Part shown: piece after piece, positions 7,904-19,459 of the stretch
Numbering within the stretch: position 1 is the stretch's first letter
Layout of the letters: each line of letters begins with the position of its first letter
Assembly: GCF_000012945.1 (NCBI RefSeq)
Contig: NC_007510.1
Location: 620,001-684,000 of the forward strand
Origin: Burkholderia lata
GTDB taxonomy: Bacteria > Pseudomonadota > Gammaproteobacteria > Burkholderiales > Burkholderiaceae
Reading direction: 5' to 3'
Length of the DNA: 64,000 nucleotides
The notes under the pieces: generated by a model
Told to the model about the DNA's origin: nothing
Databases searched by the model: none
The model's input: the letters and a program-made list of their open reading frames with translations, nothing else
Position numbers and translations under genes: made by a program

Positions 7904-8572
7904 ATGGCGATACCCACCGGCGTTGTCCACTACCTCGAAAGCGGCGATGCGATCACGCATGCCGTCGCCTATGTGCTGCTGGCGATGTCCATCGCCAGCT
8001 GGTGCTTCCTCTTCATGAAAGCCTGGCTCCTGGTCCGCGCGAAGCGGCAGGGGCCGCGCGCGCTCGCCGCGTTCTGGCGCGCGCCGTCGCTCGACGCGGG
8101 CATTGCCGCGCTCGCCGGCGCCGATCGCGAGCGCGTGTTCGTGCCGCTCGCCGAAGCCGCCCGCGATGCGGCCGACGATCACGACCCGGCCGCGCTGGCC
8201 GCGCGTGTCGACCGCAGCGAACGCGTGCTGCGCGCGCTGCGGCACGCGATGCTGCGCTCGCAGCGGCGCCTCGAATTCGGCCAGGTGCTGCTCGCGTCGA
8301 TCGGCAGCACCGCGCCGTTCGTCGGGCTGCTGGGCACCGTGTGGGGCATCTACCACGCGCTCGGCAGCATCGCCGCGAGCGGGCAGGCGCAGATCGAGAA
8401 CGTCGCGGGGCCGGTCGGCGAGGCGCTGATCATGACCGCGTTCGGGCTCGTCGTCGCGATTCCCGCGGTGCTGGCCTACAACATCCTCGGGCGGCTCGTG
8501 CGGCAGCTCGCCGAGGAGCTCGACGGCTTTGCGCGCGACCTGCACGTGTTCGTGTGCGCGCAGGAAGCCTGA
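7904..8572 (+). CDS. exbB: MotA/TolQ/ExbB proton channel family protein
   Basis: A 222-residue inner-membrane proton-channel subunit. There is one N-terminal helix (about 20-42), a cytoplasmic loop with many Ala/Arg/Asp residues, and two C-terminal helices around GSTAPFVGLLGTVWGIYHAL (about 130-149) and GEALIMTAFGLVVAIPAVLAYN (about 168-189), the family signature regions. It pairs with the ExbD-like gene 24 bases downstream. No tonB is adjacent, so energising TonB receptors is inferred from the family rather than from context. Confidence 0.88.
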   Translation: MAIPTGVVHYLESGDAITHAVAYVLLAMSIASWCFLFMKAWLLVRAKRQGPRALAAFWRAPSLDAGIAALAGADRERVFVPLAEAARDAADDHDPAALAARVDRSERVLRALRHAMLRSQRRLEFGQVLLASIGSTAPFVGLLGTVWGIYHALGSIAASGQAQIENVAGPVGEALIMTAFGLVVAIPAVLAYNILGRLVRQLAEELDGFARDLHVFVCAQEA

Positions 8573-8596
8573 CGCACCCATTCCGGAGAAGCGGCC

Positions 8597-9055
8597 ATGG
8601 CATTCGGCGGACTCGAGCACCACAAGACGTCCGCGCCGATGGCGGAGATCAACATGACTCCGCTGATCGACGTGATGCTGGTGCTGCTCGTCATCTTCAT
8701 CATCACCGCGCCGCTGATGACGCACGCGATCCGGCTCGACCTGCCGAAGGTCGCGGCCAGCGTCGCGCACGACACGCCGCAATCCGTCACCTTGTCGATC
8801 GACGACGCGGGCAAGCTGTACTGGGACGACTCACCGGTCGCGCTCGATGCGCTGCCCGCGCGCTTCCGGGCCGCCGCCGCGGGCGGCGCGCCGCCCGAGC
8901 TGCGGCTGCGCGCATCGCGCGCGACCCGCTACGACGTGATCGCGCAGGTGATGGGCGCCGCGCAGGCCGCCGGCCTCACGCGGATCGGCTTCGTGACCGA
9001 CGTGCCGCCGCCGGGCGGTTCCGCGGCGGCGCCTGCCGTGCCGGCCAACCGCTGA
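8597..9055 (+). CDS. exbD: ExbD/TolR family biopolymer transport protein
   Basis: A 152-residue ExbD/TolR subunit. A short cytoplasmic N-terminus holding AEINMTPLIDVMLVLLVIF includes the critical transmembrane Asp of the family (about residue 25). One helix follows, then a periplasmic domain. The C-terminal 15 residues are Pro/Ala-rich. It forms an operon with the upstream ExbB-like gene and together they would make a proton-driven motor complex. ExbD rather than TolR is likely because tolA, tolB and pal are absent. Confidence 0.88.
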   Translation: MAFGGLEHHKTSAPMAEINMTPLIDVMLVLLVIFIITAPLMTHAIRLDLPKVAASVAHDTPQSVTLSIDDAGKLYWDDSPVALDALPARFRAAAAGGAPPELRLRASRATRYDVIAQVMGAAQAAGLTRIGFVTDVPPPGGSAAAPAVPANR

Positions 9056-9133
9056 GCGGAGCCGGCGGGCCTATCCCTGCCTTGGGATCGGGCCGCGCGC
9101 CGCAAGACCGGTCGAATGGGCCGGCGCGGGCGG

Positions 9134-9139
9134 TATAAT
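9134..9139 (+). promoter_or_regulatory. -10 element of leuS
   Basis: A consensus TATAAT about 208 bases before the leuS ATG, implying a 5' leader of about 200 nt. A recognisable -35 is not present upstream, where the DNA is very GC-rich. Confidence 0.6.
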
Positions 9140-9171
9140 CAACGTTTTTCCCGGTTGGCAGGCTTTTTTCA

Positions 9172-11942
<2,771 letters not shown>

Positions 11943-11980
11943 CGGCCGCTGGCCGTCGGACGTACCCAGAAGGAGCGAAG

Positions 11981-12535
11981 GTGATCCGCAGATCGTTTTT
12001 GATGCTCGCTGTCGGCAGCGCGGTTGCGCTGTCGGCATGCGGCTTCCAGTTGCGCGGCCAGCAGGACTACGCGTTCAAGCACCTGCTGATCGCCGGCGCG
12101 CCGGCGCCGGTCGAGGCGCGCCTCGTGCGCCTCGTCGAGGCCGGCAGCGACACGAAGATCGTCAAGTCGGCGGACGACGCCGATGCCGTGCTGCGCATGT
12201 GGGAGTCGCGTGGCCAGAACACGCTGACGCTCAACAAGTACGGCTCGGCGCAGGAATACGCGCTGTTCTACACGCTGACCTACACGTTGACGAGCAAGGA
12301 CGGCACCGTGCTGATCCCGCCGAGCGCGATCGCGCTGAACCGCGCGATGACGTACAGCGATCAGTACACGAACGCGAAGGCGCAGGAAGCCGACCTCCTG
12401 TACGCCGACATGCAGAGCGACGCGGTCGACCAGCTGATGCGGCGTCTCGCGATCGTCCATTCGCTGACGCCGGCGCCGGAAGACGTGGTACCGGGCGTCG
12501 CACCGCGCGCGCCGTTGCCGCCGCCGCCGCTCTGA
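11981..12535 (+). CDS. lptE: LPS-assembly lipoprotein LptE
   Basis: A 184-residue outer-membrane lipoprotein that plugs the LptD translocon. It starts at GTG 11981 behind AAGGAG, and the signal peptide ends in ALSACGFQLRG with lipobox Cys at about residue 21. CGFQLRG is the LptE/RlpB family hallmark. The tail is proline-rich (RAPLPPPPL). The leuS-lptE-holA order is the same as in many Proteobacteria, which supports the call more firmly than the modest sequence conservation. Confidence 0.93.
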   Translation: MIRRSFLMLAVGSAVALSACGFQLRGQQDYAFKHLLIAGAPAPVEARLVRLVEAGSDTKIVKSADDADAVLRMWESRGQNTLTLNKYGSAQEYALFYTLTYTLTSKDGTVLIPPSAIALNRAMTYSDQYTNAKAQEADLLYADMQSDAVDQLMRRLAIVHSLTPAPEDVVPGVAPRAPLPPPPL

Positions 12536-12553
12536 TCGACGGCGCACGTATCG

Positions 12554-13648
12554 ATGCAACTGCGACTTGATGCGCTGGAGCCGCACCTCGCGAAGGGGTT
12601 GGCCGGGCTCTATACCGTCTACGGCGACGAGCCGCTGCTCGCGCAGGAAGCGTGCGACCGCATTCGTGCGGCCGCGCGCGCGGCCGGCTTCACCGAACGT
12701 TCGGTGCATACGGTCGAGCGCGGCTTCGACTGGAGCGTGCTGCTCGGCGCAACCCAGGCGATGTCGCTGTTCGGCGAGCGTCAGCTGATCGAGCTGCGCA
12801 TTCCGTCGGGCAAGCCCGGCAAGGAAGGCGCCGATGCGCTGAAGACGCTCGCGGCCACGCCGAACCCCGACGCGCTGATGCTCGTCACGCTGCCGCGTCT
12901 CGACGCGGCCACGCAGAAATCCGCGTGGTTCACGGCACTGCAGAACGGCGGCGTCGCGCTGAAGATCGATCCGGTCGACCGCGCGCAGCTGCCGAACTGG
13001 ATCGGCCAGCGTCTCGCGCTGCAGGGCCAGCGCGCCGCGCCCGGCGACGACGGGCGGCGCGCGCTGCAGTTCATCGCCGAGCGCGTCGAAGGCAACCTGC
13101 TTGCCGCCCACCAGGAAATCCAGAAGCTCGGGCTGCTGTATCCGCAGGGCGCGCTGTCGTTCGAGCAGGTGCACGACGCGGTGCTGAACGTCGCGCGTTA
13201 CGACGTCTTCAAGCTGAACGAAGCGATGCTCGCCGGCGACGCCGCGCGGCTCGCGCGGATGATCGACGGGCTGAAGGGCGAGGGCGAGGCGATCGTGCTC
13301 GTGATGTGGGCCGTCGTCGAGGAATTGCGCACACTGCTGCGGATCAAGCGCGGCACGACGGCGGGCAAGCCGCTCGCGACGCTGCTGCGCGAGAACCGCG
13401 TATGGGGGCCGCGCGAGCGGCTGATCGGCCCCGCGCTGAATCGCGTGTCCGAAGCCGTGCTCGAGAGGGCGCTTGCGTTTGCCGCGAAGCTCGACCGTCA
13501 GGTCAAGGGGTTGACGGCCGTCGCGCCCGGCCGCCGCACGCAGGACGAACCGCCGCCCGATCCGTGGGACGGGCTGTTCCAGCTCGCGATGACGGTGGCC
13601 GGTGCCCGCGGCGAGCGACCGCCGACCGCGGGGCGCGTGCGACGCTAA
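12554..13648 (+). CDS. holA: DNA polymerase III subunit delta
   Basis: A 364-residue HolA, the clamp-loader wrench that opens the beta ring. An N-terminal AAA+-like domain lacks a Walker A motif, as expected (GLYTVYGDEPLLAQEACDRI, about 15-34; MSLFGERQLIELR, about 71-83). A helical C-terminal domain follows (LAARHQEIQKL-type segment LLAAHQEIQKLGLLYP, about 182-197). It begins 18 bases after lptE, in the conserved leuS-lptE-holA operon. Confidence 0.96.
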   Translation: MQLRLDALEPHLAKGLAGLYTVYGDEPLLAQEACDRIRAAARAAGFTERSVHTVERGFDWSVLLGATQAMSLFGERQLIELRIPSGKPGKEGADALKTLAATPNPDALMLVTLPRLDAATQKSAWFTALQNGGVALKIDPVDRAQLPNWIGQRLALQGQRAAPGDDGRRALQFIAERVEGNLLAAHQEIQKLGLLYPQGALSFEQVHDAVLNVARYDVFKLNEAMLAGDAARLARMIDGLKGEGEAIVLVMWAVVEELRTLLRIKRGTTAGKPLATLLRENRVWGPRERLIGPALNRVSEAVLERALAFAAKLDRQVKGLTAVAPGRRTQDEPPPDPWDGLFQLAMTVAGARGERPPTAGRVRR

Positions 13649-13687
13649 GTCCCGTTCGGGCCTTCAGCGCGGGCTGCGCAACCCGCT

Positions 13688-13693
13688 TACAAT
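13688..13693 (+). promoter_or_regulatory. Probable -10 element of proA
   Basis: TACAAT 94 bases before the proA start in the holA-proA gap; the -35 is indistinct. Confidence 0.4.
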
Positions 13694-13786
13694 GTTTCGA
13701 TAGTTGGCGCGGCCCTCCGGCCGCCGCCGCTCACGCCTCCCCACGAATTCATGCCGCCCAGCGCGGCGCGCTTCTCGAGTCACACG

Positions 13787-15058
13787 ATGGATATCGATCA
13801 GTACATGACCGACCTGGGCCGTCGCGCCCGGCACGCTTCCCGCGCGATGGCGCGCGCCAGCACGGCCGCGAAGAACGCGGCGCTCGACGCGGTGGCGCGC
13901 GCGATCGAACGTGACGCGCAGGTGCTGAAGGACGCGAATGCACGCGATGTCGCCCGCGCCCGTGAAAAGGGGCTCGATGCGGCGTTCGTCGATCGCCTGA
14001 CGCTGTCGGACAAGGCGCTGAATACGATGGTCGAAGGCTTGCGCCAGGTGGCGTCGCTGGCCGATCCGATCGGCGAGATCAGCAACCTCAAGTACCGCCC
14101 GAGCGGCATCCAGGTCGGCCAGATGCGTGTGCCGCTCGGCGTGATCGGCATCATCTACGAATCGCGCCCGAACGTGACGATCGACGCGGCTGCGCTGTGC
14201 CTGAAGTCGGGCAATGCGACGATCCTGCGCGGCGGCTCCGAAGCGCTCGAATCGAACACGGCGCTCGCGAAGCTGATCGGCGAGGGGCTCGAAGCAGCCG
14301 GCCTGCCGCAGGATGCGGTGCAGGTCGTCGCGACGGCCGATCGCGCGGCGGTCGGCAAGCTGATCACGATGACCGAATACGTCGACGTGATCGTGCCGCG
14401 CGGCGGCAAGAGCCTGATCGAGCGCCTGATCAACGAGGCGCGCGTGCCGATGATCAAGCACCTCGACGGCATCTGCCACGTGTACGTCGACGATCGCGCC
14501 GATCTCGCCAAGGCGCTGACTGTCTGCGACAACGCGAAGACGCACCGCTACGGCACCTGCAACACGATGGAGACGCTGCTCGTGTCGAGCGGTGTCGCGG
14601 CGAAGCTGCTGCCGCCGCTCGGCAAGCTGTATCGCGACAAGCAGGTCGAGCTGCGCGTCGATGCGGCCGCGCGCACGGTGCTCGCCGATGCGGGCGTCGG
14701 CCCGCTCGTCGACGCCACCGAGGAAGACTGGCACACCGAGTATCTCGCGCCGGTGCTCGCGATCAAGGTCGTCGACGGCCTCGACGCCGCGATCGAGCAC
14801 ATCAACCATTACGGCTCGCACCACACGGACGCCATCGTCACCGAGGATCACGACCGCGCGATGCGGTTCCTGCGCGAGGTCGATTCGGCGAGCGTGATGG
14901 TCAACGCATCGACGCGCTTCGCGGACGGCTTCGAATTCGGCCTCGGCGCGGAAATCGGCATCTCGAACGACAAGCTGCACGCACGCGGCCCCGTCGGCCT
15001 GGAAGGGCTGACGTCGCTGAAGTACGTCGTGCTCGGACACGGCGAAGGCCGCCAGTAA
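13787..15058 (+). CDS. proA: Gamma-glutamyl phosphate reductase
   Basis: A 423-residue ProA of the aldehyde dehydrogenase superfamily, reducing glutamyl-5-phosphate with NADPH in proline synthesis. The coenzyme domain has [15 protein letters not shown] (about 112-126) and [11 protein letters not shown]. The catalytic cysteine is in [12 protein letters not shown] (about residue 258). The frame extends to an ATG at 13751, but [15 protein letters not shown] gives the standard ProA N-terminus. proB is not adjacent. It is followed by the hemJ-like gene at 19 bases. Confidence 0.97.
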   Translation: MDIDQYMTDLGRRARHASRAMARASTAAKNAALDAVARAIERDAQVLKDANARDVARAREKGLDAAFVDRLTLSDKALNTMVEGLRQVASLADPIGEISNLKYRPSGIQVGQMRVPLGVIGIIYESRPNVTIDAAALCLKSGNATILRGGSEALESNTALAKLIGEGLEAAGLPQDAVQVVATADRAAVGKLITMTEYVDVIVPRGGKSLIERLINEARVPMIKHLDGICHVYVDDRADLAKALTVCDNAKTHRYGTCNTMETLLVSSGVAAKLLPPLGKLYRDKQVELRVDAAARTVLADAGVGPLVDATEEDWHTEYLAPVLAIKVVDGLDAAIEHINHYGSHHTDAIVTEDHDRAMRFLREVDSASVMVNASTRFADGFEFGLGAEIGISNDKLHARGPVGLEGLTSLKYVVLGHGEGRQ

Positions 15059-15077
15059 ATAGCGAGGCACACAATCG

Positions 15078-15500
15078 ATGGCGATGCTCTGGGTCAAGAC
15101 GTTCCATATCGTTCTGATCGCCGCGTGGTTTGCGGGGTTGTTCTACCTGCCGCGCATCTACGTGAACCTGGCCATGGAAACCGATCCGGCCGCGGTGCGA
15201 CGCCTGCTGTTGATGGCACGCAAGCTGTTCCGTTTCATGACGATGATCGCGGTGCCGGCGCTGGCCTGCGGGCTCTGGCTCTGGCTGTCGATCGGCATCG
15301 GGCAGGGGCAGGGCTGGATTCACGCGAAAGTGACGGTCGTGCTGCTGCTCATCGTCTATCACGCGTATTGCGGGCACCTGCTGCGGGTGTTCGAGCGCGG
15401 CGAGAACCGCCGCACCGACAAGTGGTATCGCGTGTTCAACGAACTGCCGGTGCTCGGCATGCTCGCGGCGGTTGCGCTGGTCGTGATCAAGCCGTTCTGA
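15078..15500 (+). CDS. hemJ: Protoporphyrinogen oxidase HemJ-like membrane protein
   Basis: A 140-residue protein with four predicted membrane helices. It contains KTFHIVLIAAWFAGLFYLPR (residues 7-26), the conserved His/Arg N-terminal signature of the HemJ/UPF0093 family, GWIHAKVTVVLLL (about 79-91) with the conserved Lys, and the C-terminal FNELPVLGM ... VVIKPF. HemJ oxidises protoporphyrinogen IX in haem synthesis in bacteria lacking HemG/HemY. It is often labelled CopD-family. It follows proA and ends at a perfect palindromic terminator shared with hexR. Confidence 0.75.
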   Translation: MAMLWVKTFHIVLIAAWFAGLFYLPRIYVNLAMETDPAAVRRLLLMARKLFRFMTMIAVPALACGLWLWLSIGIGQGQGWIHAKVTVVLLLIVYHAYCGHLLRVFERGENRRTDKWYRVFNELPVLGMLAAVALVVIKPF

Positions 15501-15539
15501 GCGGCAAGGCCTGCGAGGTTGCAGGCGTCGCCTGATGCA

Positions 15540-15565
15540 AAACGGCGCCCCGCGGGGCGCCGTTT
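15540..15565. terminator. Bidirectional terminator, hemJ / hexR
   Basis: AAACGGCGCCCCG is followed directly by its exact reverse complement, a 26-base perfect palindrome with terminal A- and T-runs between two convergent genes. Confidence 0.8.
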
Positions 15566-15605
15566 GTCGTTTACGCGCGCTCGACGTGGTCGGCGCGGTG
15601 CCGGC

Positions 15606-16454
15606 TCAGTCCTTCGCGCCGTCGTCGATCCGGCGGCGCGTGATCGCTTCCTTCGCGCGGCCGACCCGTTCCATCAGCGCAGGGCCGCGCGACAGCGCGA
15701 CGCCGACCGCGAGGATGTCGCCGATCGCGAGATGCGACATCCGCGACGTCATCGGCGAGAACACGTCCGTTTCCTCCGCAACGTTCGACGCGAGACTGAC
15801 CGTCGCGAGCTTCGCGAGCGGCGAATGGCTCTGCGTGATCGCGACGACCTTCGCGCCGCATGCGAGCGCGGAGCGTGCGGCGTCGACGATGTCGCGCGTG
15901 CGGCCGGTGTTCGAGATCGCGACGACGACGTCGTGTGGCCCGAGCAGTGCGGACGACATCGAGAACGTGTGCGGATCCGAATAGGCGACGCTCGGCACGC
16001 CGAGCCGGAAGAACTTGTGCTGGATGTCCTGCGCGGCGATGCCCGAGCCGCCGGCGCCGTAGAACTCGATCCGCGATGCGTTCGACAGCAGCGCGATCGC
16101 ATCGGCGACGCTGCCCGCGGACAGGCTGTTGCGCACCTCGATCAGTGCGCCGATCGTGCGGTCGAACACCTTGCCGATGATGCCGGGCGCCGGCTCGTCG
16201 GGCTCGACGTCGCGATAGACCGACGACACGCCGGGCGCGACGCTCTGTGCGAGCCGGATCTTGAACTCGCGAAAGCCGCTGCAGCCGAGCGCCTGGCAGA
16301 ACCGGGCGATCGTCGGCTGGCTGACGCCCGCGCGCGTCGACAGCTCGGTCATCGCGAGGTCGAGCACCTCGCGCGGCGCGGCGAGGATGTAGTCGGCGAG
16401 CTTGCGCTCGGACGGGCGCAACTCGGCGCGGATCGCTTCAATGCGGGGCAGCAT
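15606..16454 (-). CDS. hexR: HexR, KDPG-responsive RpiR-family repressor
   Basis: A 282-residue RpiR-type regulator. The N-terminal HTH_6 domain (about 1-77) contains TELSTRAGVSQPTIARFCQA. The SIS sugar-phosphate domain (about 120-260) contains FYGAGGSGIAAQD and AISNTGRTRDIV. HexR represses central carbon genes and releases DNA on binding the Entner-Doudoroff intermediate KDPG. It is divergent from edd-eda with two matching operators between them. A perfect palindromic terminator at 15540-15565 separates it from hemJ. Confidence 0.92.
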   Translation of the reverse strand: MLPRIEAIRAELRPSERKLADYILAAPREVLDLAMTELSTRAGVSQPTIARFCQALGCSGFREFKIRLAQSVAPGVSSVYRDVEPDEPAPGIIGKVFDRTIGALIEVRNSLSAGSVADAIALLSNASRIEFYGAGGSGIAAQDIQHKFFRLGVPSVAYSDPHTFSMSSALLGPHDVVVAISNTGRTRDIVDAARSALACGAKVVAITQSHSPLAKLATVSLASNVAEETDVFSPMTSRMSHLAIGDILAVGVALSRGPALMERVGRAKEAITRRRIDDGAKD

Positions 16455-16505
16455 GGGACGGCAGGCAGAAATCGGGTTCGGATGAGCGAGTGTATCGCAA
16501 TCGAA

Positions 16506-16522
16506 TTGTAGAAAATCTACAA
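16506..16522. promoter_or_regulatory. HexR operator candidate (hexR side)
   Basis: TTGTAG-AAAAT-CTACAA is a perfect 6-5-6 dyad, 52 bases upstream of the hexR start. It fits the TGTA...TACA HexR consensus known from other Proteobacteria. It probably mediates autoregulation. Confidence 0.7.
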
Positions 16523-16638
16523 GAAAATGCTAGCGCTGACGCGATGCTTTTTATGAGGTGGGTTAGGGTTTTCACTAGGTATCGCCTTACTGGTAGCGGG
16601 AATAAGGGTTGCGGGGTGCTGAATCTGCATTGCACGTA

Positions 16639-16653
16639 TGTAGTTTTTCTACT
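16639..16653. promoter_or_regulatory. HexR operator candidate (edd side)
   Basis: TGTAG-TTTTT-CTACT is a near-perfect dyad with the same 5-base AT spacer as the site at 16506. It lies 84 bases before edd and is suited to KDPG-relieved repression of edd-eda. Confidence 0.65.
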
Positions 16654-16736
16654 AGACTGACTTCGTTCTGTCGACGCGTTCGACCGTCCCCACGATTCCA
16701 ACCGCCGGTGTCGGCCGGCATACAGGAGCGCCCAGC

Positions 16737-18593
16737 ATGACGTCGCTGCACCCCACTCTGGCGAAGGTCACCGAACGCGTGATCGCCCGCAGCCAATCGA
16801 CCCGTTTCGCCTATCTGCAGCGCATCGACGGCGCGCAGGGCAAGTTCCCGGCACGCGGTGCGCTGTCGTGCGCGAACCTCGCGCACGGCTTCGCCGGCCT
16901 CGAGGGCAACGACAAGTTCTCGATCAAGGCGATCCGCGAGCCGAACATCGGCATCGTGTCCTCGTACAACGAGATGCTGTCCGCGCATGCGCCGTACAAG
17001 GATTTCCCGGAGATCATCAAGGCGGCCGCGCGCGAGAACGGCGGTGTCGCGCAGTTCGCGGGCGGCGTGCCGGCGATGTGCGACGGCGTCACGCAGGGCA
17101 ACCCGGGGATGGAGCTGTCGCTGTTCTCGCGCGAAGCGATCGCGATGGGTACGGCCATCGCACTCACGCACAACATGTTCGACGCGGCGCTCTGCCTCGG
17201 CATCTGCGACAAGATCGTGCCGGGCCTGCTGATCGGCGCGTTGCAGTTCGGCCACCTGCCGACGATCTTCGTGCCGGCCGGCCCGATGACGAGCGGCCTG
17301 TCGAACGACGACAAGGCGAAGATCCGCCAGCAGTTCGCGACCGGCCAGGTCGGCCGCGATGCGCTGCTCGAAGCCGAATCGGCCGCGTATCACGGCCACG
17401 GCACCTGCACGTTCTACGGCACCGCGAACAGCAACCAGATGCTGATGGAGCTGATGGGCCTGCACCTGCCGGGCTCGGCATTCGTTCACCCGCACACGCC
17501 GCTGCGCACCGCGCTCACCGCCGAGGCCGCGCGCCGCGTGCTTGACCTGACCGTCGAGCGCGGCCATTACACGCCGATCGGCCACGTGATCGACGAGAAG
17601 GCGATCGTCAACGGAATCGTCGCGCTGCTCGCGACGGGCGGCTCGACCAATCACACGCTGCACCTCGTCGCGATCGCACGCGCGGCCGGCATCCTGATCG
17701 ACTGGAACGACTTCGACGAACTGTCGGCCGTCGTGCCGCTGCTCGCGAAGATCTACCCGAACGGCAAGGCCGACGTGAACCACTTCCACGCGGCGGGCGG
17801 CGTGGCCTTCCTGGTCCGCAACCTGCTCGAAGGCGGGCTGTTGCACGAGGACGTGACGACGGTCGCCGGCCGTGGCCTGTCGCACTACACGAAGGAGCCG
17901 AAGCTGATCGACGGCAAGCTGACGTGGGTCGACGGCGCGCCCGAGAGCCACGACACGAAGGTGCTGCGCGGCATCCGCGACCCGTTCCAGCCGGACGGTG
18001 GCCTGCGCCTGATGCAGGGTCGACTCGGTCGCGGCGTGATCAAGATTTCGGCGGTCGCGCCCGAGCACCGCAAGGTGACGGCGCCCGCGATCGTGTTCGA
18101 TTCGCAGGAATCCGTGCAGGAAGCATTCGATCGCGGCGAGCTGAAGCGCGATTTCGTCGCGGTCGTGCGCTTCCAGGGCGCGCGCGCGAACGGGATGCCC
18201 GAACTGCACCGTTTGACGCCGCTGCTCGGCGTGCTGCAGGATCAGGGCTTCCATGTCGCGCTCGTCACCGACGGCCGCATGTCGGGTGCGTCGGGCAAGG
18301 TGCCGGCGGTGATCCACGTGTCGCCGGAGGCGCTGCTGGCCGGCCCGCTCGGCAAGGTGAAGACGGGCGATACGCTCGTGATCGACGCGGAAGCCGGCGT
18401 GCTCGACATCGAGGTCGACGCCGCCGAGTGGCAGGCGCGCCCGGTCGCGCAGCCGCTGCACCAGGCCGAGAACGAGGTCGGTTTCGGGCGTGAACTGTTC
18501 GGCGTGTTCCGCGCGGCCGCCGCGCCGGCCGAGCAGGGCGCATCGGTTTTCGGCGCGCTGGTCGGCGAAACGGCCGCCCACGTCGCCGCATGA
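16737..18593 (+). CDS. edd: 6-phosphogluconate dehydratase
   Basis: A 618-residue Edd of the IlvD/Edd Fe-S dehydratase family, converting 6-phosphogluconate to KDPG. Visible signatures include [18 protein letters not shown] (about 67-84), [20 protein letters not shown] (about 112-131), the cluster-ligand segment [13 protein letters not shown] (about 149-161), [16 protein letters not shown], and [15 protein letters not shown] (about 510-524). Length is typical. It lies 19 bases before eda and they form the Entner-Doudoroff operon opposite hexR. An RBS (AGGAG) precedes the ATG. Confidence 0.97.
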   Translation: MTSLHPTLAKVTERVIARSQSTRFAYLQRIDGAQGKFPARGALSCANLAHGFAGLEGNDKFSIKAIREPNIGIVSSYNEMLSAHAPYKDFPEIIKAAARENGGVAQFAGGVPAMCDGVTQGNPGMELSLFSREAIAMGTAIALTHNMFDAALCLGICDKIVPGLLIGALQFGHLPTIFVPAGPMTSGLSNDDKAKIRQQFATGQVGRDALLEAESAAYHGHGTCTFYGTANSNQMLMELMGLHLPGSAFVHPHTPLRTALTAEAARRVLDLTVERGHYTPIGHVIDEKAIVNGIVALLATGGSTNHTLHLVAIARAAGILIDWNDFDELSAVVPLLAKIYPNGKADVNHFHAAGGVAFLVRNLLEGGLLHEDVTTVAGRGLSHYTKEPKLIDGKLTWVDGAPESHDTKVLRGIRDPFQPDGGLRLMQGRLGRGVIKISAVAPEHRKVTAPAIVFDSQESVQEAFDRGELKRDFVAVVRFQGARANGMPELHRLTPLLGVLQDQGFHVALVTDGRMSGASGKVPAVIHVSPEALLAGPLGKVKTGDTLVIDAEAGVLDIEVDAAEWQARPVAQPLHQAENEVGFGRELFGVFRAAAAPAEQGASVFGALVGETAAHVAA

Positions 18594-18612
18594 ATTTCAA
18601 GGAGCCAATTCA

Positions 18613-19239
18613 ATGAAGACGATTGCTGAAATCGTGAAGCTGGGCCCGGTCATCCCGGTGCTCGCATTCGACTCGGTCGAGCAGGGCGAACACGTGTCGC
18701 GTGCATTGCACGCGGGCGGCGTGAAGGTGCTCGAGATCACGCTGCGCACGCCGGCCGGCCTGGAAGCGATCCAGCGCGCCAGCCAGCTCGCGGACGACAT
18801 CGTCGTCGGCGTCGGCACGATCACGAAGCCCGAGCATTGCGAGCAGGCGAAGCGCGCGGGCGCGAAGTTCGGCGTGTCGCCGGGCCTGACGAAGGAGCTG
18901 CACCTCGCGTCGCTCGACGCGGGCCTGCCGCTGCTGCCGGGCGTGATGACGCCGAGCGACATCATCCAGGCGCTCGAATTCGGCTATGAGATCGTGAAGT
19001 TCTTCCCTGCGCAGCAGGCGGGCGGCGTGCCGATGCTGCAGGCGTTCCACGGCCCGTTCCCGGCGCTGAAGTTCTGCCCGACCGGCGGCATCACCGTCGA
19101 AACGGCACCGAACTTCCTGAAACTGCCGAACGTCGTGTGCGTCGGCGGTTCGTGGCTCACGCCGAAAGCCGCGCTTGCCGCGCAGGACTGGGCCGAAGTC
19201 ACGCGCCTCGCGCAAGCCGCGAGCCAGCTCCCCCGCTGA
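18613..19239 (+). CDS. eda: KDPG aldolase
   Basis: A 208-residue class I aldolase that cleaves 2-keto-3-deoxy-6-phosphogluconate to pyruvate and glyceraldehyde-3-phosphate. TIM-barrel signatures are KVLEITLRTPAGLEAI (about 38-53, catalytic Glu), GVGTITKPEH, FGVSPGLTKEL, the Schiff-base lysine in YEIVKFFPAQQAGG (about 124-137), and FCPTGGITVETAPNFL. ATG 18613 follows AAGGAG. It is co-transcribed with edd and is followed by a long-loop terminator. Confidence 0.97.
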   Translation: MKTIAEIVKLGPVIPVLAFDSVEQGEHVSRALHAGGVKVLEITLRTPAGLEAIQRASQLADDIVVGVGTITKPEHCEQAKRAGAKFGVSPGLTKELHLASLDAGLPLLPGVMTPSDIIQALEFGYEIVKFFPAQQAGGVPMLQAFHGPFPALKFCPTGGITVETAPNFLKLPNVVCVGGSWLTPKAALAAQDWAEVTRLAQAASQLPR

Positions 19240-19262
19240 GACTTGTACGAAATGACGGTTTG

Positions 19263-19308
19263 ACCCTCGGAAATCAGGCGCTTAGTGCTTGTTTTACCGA
19301 GGGTTTTT
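19263..19308 (+). terminator. Terminator after eda
   Basis: ACCCTCGG (19263-19270) pairs with CCGAGGGT (19297-19304) over a 26-base loop and runs into TTTTT. The long loop makes it less certain. Confidence 0.55.
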
Positions 19309-19315
19309 GCTGATG

Positions 19316-19325
19316 GAACCGGTTC
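19316..19325. promoter_or_regulatory. LacI-type dyad upstream of gntP
   Basis: GAACCGGTTC is a perfect 10-base palindrome with a central CG, the shape of LacI/GntR-type operators, about 134 bases before gntP. E. coli GntR, a LacI-family protein, controls gluconate uptake. No such regulator is encoded nearby, so this is only suggestive. Confidence 0.35.
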
Positions 19326-19459
19326 TATCCGCGGACCGTAAAGATAAGTAAAATTCAGCGTCCTGACGGGGTGGGTACCCCCCGTGTTCCGGAGACCTGC
19401 ATAGCCGGGCATACTCGCAACAACTCGCCCGGTTCGAACAATTCTAGGAGGAGTGCCAC

